Positions 22,780 through 25,211 of a stretch of DNA of 25,211 nucleotides are shown here, one piece after another. The stretch's first letter is position 1. Each line of letters starts with the position of its first letter. Source of the DNA: JAICIG01 sp035532215 (GTDB lineage: Bacteria > Planctomycetota > Planctomycetia > Pirellulales > JAICIG01); the NCBI GenBank assembly GCA_035532215.1, contig DATKRK010000393.1, forward strand, positions 1 through 25,211, in the 5' to 3' direction. The notes beneath the pieces were generated by a model. That model did no database searches. It saw nothing but the letters and a program-made list of their open reading frames with translations, and was not told the origin of the DNA. Position numbers and translations under genes: made by a program.

Positions 22780-24861
22780 CTACTTCGAATCCAGTCCGAG
22801 CAAATACTCGCTCAAGCTCCGCCGTTTCTCGTTGGCCTGCTGCTGGAGTTTCGAGATTTCGGCCCGCAGTTTTTCCACTTCGTCTTCCTGCGAGCCGAAC
22901 TTCTTGACATAGCGGTTGTAAAGATCGGAGTTGCGTTCGAGCTGCGCCATGTTCTCACGAATGCGGGCTTGCTCTTGCGTAATCGCGTTGATCTGCTGCT
23001 CGTCCTGCTGCTGCCTTTGGGTCAATTGCTCGATTTCGCTCTTCCGCTTGACGATCTCCTGCAGGGCCTGCTTGATCGCCTCGCTGACGACGGGCGAGCG
23101 CAAATAAAGCTGGATCGAACCGCCGTCGAGATTGCTCGCCCCCACCTCCTGGCTGACGAGTTGTTCCTCTTCCACGGTCAGCTTGGCCGGTTTGCCGGGC
23201 TCGACCTGCAGCGCAAAGCGATACAGATCGCGAGTCTTTTCGGCGGGCTTTACCGGCGCGACCAGTTTCCAACTCGGATCGACCGGGTATTCGACGAGCA
23301 GTCGCTTAGGCTGCTTCGATGAGTTCTTCGCCGTGTAGAGCTGTTCTCGTACGAGCTTGCGGCTGGCGTGCAGCACGCCCTTGGCCAGGCTGACCGAAAC
23401 GAGTTGGTCGGGATGACCCTTGCTCTCGGCGACGACTTCCGTATCCAGATCGAGCGCGTAGCTGATGAGCCGCTCGCCGCCGGGCGGAAGGTCTTCGATT
23501 CGCGCATCGCCCGCGTAGCTGCCGCCGTCGAAGACCGTGATCGGCCCTTGCATCAAGTGCAAGTCGGTCGTGTTCTTCAGCCGCAAGCCATTGAGCGGGT
23601 GCTTGGGCTGCACCATCGGATTGTAGATCGAGAGTTTTTCGCCTTCGACCTTGCCGTTGACGATCGGCAGCATGGCCGATTGCTGCCGGGGCAGATCCAC
23701 CGGAGTATCGATGGCATATTGAAACAGCTCGCCCACTTCCGCCGCCTGGGCGACCGATCGCACGGCGGCGTTTTCGCCGCCGGCGAAGAACGCCTCGCCG
23801 CGCTTGGCGGCCAGCATCCGGGCGCGGCGCTGCGGGGCCGCCGGCGCCGCAGCGGCGCCAGCCTTGCGCATCAAGGCGCCGCCGGCGGGTTTATCCGCCT
23901 CCGCCACCCCTAACTCCTCCCCTTCCATCGCCTGACCGTAGGTCTGCGGGCGCAGCGAGGCGAACAGTTCGGGCTCGACGATCGGCCGCGGCACGTACAG
24001 CGGCTCGTAGAGGTTCATGATGAACGAGATCGGCCGGCCGCTGACCAAGCTCAACGAGACGTCCTTCCAGTCTTCTTCGGTCGTGTTCTCGACCAGCGCC
24101 CAGCCTTGCAACAGCGGCTGGCCTTCGCTGGCCAGCACCAGCCGATAGCTGGTCTTCCAGATCGGCGCCTCTTGGATATAGCCCACGCGCACCGCCCGCT
24201 TGCCGTCGCCCAGGAAGTGCAGCGTCACGCTCTTCTTATCCGTCGCATGCCCCAGGGCCAAGACGGCGAGCGCCTGGCGCAATTCGCGGTCGAGCGCTTC
24301 GTTGAGCAGTTTGATTCGCGATATGCTGGCCAACGGCGCGCTGCGCAAGCCTTCGTCGGTCAGCAGATTGAGGTACTCGACTTCGATCGTTTCCTTTTCG
24401 CCCGCCTTTTGCTTGCGAGTCTCGACGCCCAAAATCACGCCGACGATTTTGTTGGGCGACTCGATTTCCACCCGTTCGCCGCGCACCTGGTCGAGCAACT
24501 TGGCCAGCGTCGGGTTGTCGGTCAGATCGATGGCGAACGTCTTGAGCGTTTTGGCGAGCGGATCGCGCGAGCCGTAGGTCACGGTCGAGATCCGCCCGCC
24601 GCCCAGATCCTCGAGCACCAGGCTCTTGAGCAAGTCGTTGACGTCGTCGACGTTGAATTTCATTTCGACCTGCGCGTCGCCGGTCACTTCTCCGTCGTGT
24701 TGGAAGAAGCCGACGCCCGAATTGAACAACACGACTTTCTTGAGTGGCAGTTGACTCACCGTGTGATCCTCAGCAAGGGCGATGGTCGCCAGGCAAGCCC
24801 ACAGCACGGCGCCAGCGAGCGGCGCAACCCATTTCGGGCGACAGGCGATGACATGATACAT
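22780..24861 (-). CDS. Secreted DUF4139 domain protein
   Basis: The 693-residue protein has a signal peptide (about 1-30, cut after IALA) and then beta-rich sequence starting VVLFNSGVGFFQHDGEV (43-59), as in DUF4139 and mucoidy-inhibitor-A-like proteins. The segments VGYIQEAPIWKTSYRLVL and WALVENTTEEDWKDVSLSLVSG are typical of that domain. An Ala/Arg-rich linker lies near 325-350. The C-terminal 80-90 residues form a Gln/Glu/Lys-rich coiled coil (about 605-690). It should be exported to the periplasm or surface. The biochemical role of the family is not known to me. The start is ATG 24861, with AAGGAG 11 nt upstream. It ends 83 bp before queC on the same strand. Confidence 0.85.
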   Translation of the reverse strand: MYHVIACRPKWVAPLAGAVLWACLATIALAEDHTVSQLPLKKVVLFNSGVGFFQHDGEVTGDAQVEMKFNVDDVNDLLKSLVLEDLGGGRISTVTYGSRDPLAKTLKTFAIDLTDNPTLAKLLDQVRGERVEIESPNKIVGVILGVETRKQKAGEKETIEVEYLNLLTDEGLRSAPLASISRIKLLNEALDRELRQALAVLALGHATDKKSVTLHFLGDGKRAVRVGYIQEAPIWKTSYRLVLASEGQPLLQGWALVENTTEEDWKDVSLSLVSGRPISFIMNLYEPLYVPRPIVEPELFASLRPQTYGQAMEGEELGVAEADKPAGGALMRKAGAAAAPAAPQRRARMLAAKRGEAFFAGGENAAVRSVAQAAEVGELFQYAIDTPVDLPRQQSAMLPIVNGKVEGEKLSIYNPMVQPKHPLNGLRLKNTTDLHLMQGPITVFDGGSYAGDARIEDLPPGGERLISYALDLDTEVVAESKGHPDQLVSVSLAKGVLHASRKLVREQLYTAKNSSKQPKRLLVEYPVDPSWKLVAPVKPAEKTRDLYRFALQVEPGKPAKLTVEEEQLVSQEVGASNLDGGSIQLYLRSPVVSEAIKQALQEIVKRKSEIEQLTQRQQQDEQQINAITQEQARIRENMAQLERNSDLYNRYVKKFGSQEDEVEKLRAEISKLQQQANEKRRSLSEYLLGLDSK

Positions 24862-25015
24862 GATTCCGGGAACTCCTTCGTGAACGCAAGTTCAAGTTCT
24901 TCGCAAGCTTAGCTTTTGGACGAGGCGGCCGGCGGAAAAGTTCCTCGGGGCGTCGCTCTTGGCTGGGCGGCGATACCATTTGAACGGGAGTCAAGGATAA
25001 ACGCTCCGATACTGT

Positions 25016-25097
25016 AGGGAACGCCCTCCGTGGCGTTCCATGAACCTGGTGTTCACCGTCTATCCCGCCTCACGGAACGCCACGGAGGGCGTTCCCT
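25016..25097. repeat. Perfect 24-bp inverted repeat near the window end
   Basis: Arms 25016-25039 and 25074-25097 are exact reverse complements around a 34-nt loop that contains a second stem, TGAAC-CTGGT-GTTCA (25041-25055). The gap 24862-25211 upstream of the DUF4139 gene holds this element; I see no gene in the rest. From memory this repeat type is dispersed in planctomycete genomes. It differs from the 10311-10370 hairpin. Confidence 0.85.
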
Positions 25098-25211
25098 GAT
25101 ATGGTTGGACCAGTCAAGGGTGATTGTTTCGCCTTGCGGCGGGTGCTTCATGGCGGATGTTTCACGGTGTTTAGGGAATGGCCAGGAGACGGAACGCGGC
25201 GATGAGTCGGC

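Noticed and set aside
25040..25160. Small minus-strand peptide starting with ATG near 25151
   Set aside because: About 32 codons, largely encoded by the inverted repeat, with no ribosome binding site.

Overview
The window reads as a stretch of chromosome from a high-GC planctomycete, most likely Pirellulales-like. This is inferred from protein style, gene company and short intergenic repeats of a kind I associate with that phylum; no marker gene settles it. Nearly everything is chromosomal housekeeping. I see no rRNA, tRNA, CRISPR array, transposase, integrase or phage gene.

Left part (1-6570, + strand): a small unrecognised protein, then recA behind a good promoter that carries a dyad, then a secreted HtrA/DegP-type serine protease with two PDZ domains, then alaS. 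Middle (6680-11636): eda (KDPG/KHG aldolase) and an outer-membrane beta-barrel protein on the minus strand, guaA on the plus strand, and a degenerate phosphohexomutase-like protein on the minus strand. guaA and the mutase converge on a perfect 22-bp inverted repeat. Next (12010-15546): a minus-strand Gfo/Idh/MocA-type protein diverges from a plus-strand pair, a SAM hydroxide adenosyltransferase (DUF62) and bioA. Both members of that pair consume S-adenosylmethionine.

Right part (15604-24861, all minus strand): a three-gene envelope cassette, transcribed from 20883 leftward. It encodes a MotA/TolQ/ExbB-type channel protein, a 993-residue single-span protein with a Gly/Ser/Ala-rich linker of about 500 residues, and a shorter ExbD-like protein. 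Transcribed toward this cassette are queD, queC and a secreted DUF4139 protein. queC and queD belong to the 7-deazaguanine (queuosine) pathway; queE is not in the window.

The most interesting points are these. (1) alaS and guaA share a promoter/leader layout: TAG(C/T)CG, 17 bp, TAT(A/C)AT, a GGTTT box, then a terminator-like hairpin with a T-tract 24-27 nt before the start codon. (2) The ExbB/ExbD-like cassette pairs one single-span subunit that keeps a membrane Asp with one that lacks it. (3) The phosphohexomutase-like protein lacks the phosphoserine loop and the last domain and has an added Cys motif. (4) A dispersed repeat lies inside the coding start of the HtrA gene and supplies the basic part of its signal peptide. 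(5) Several hairpin repeats of different families occupy the intergenic gaps.

Starts were chosen by family alignment from memory, ribosome binding sites and signal peptides. No database search was possible.
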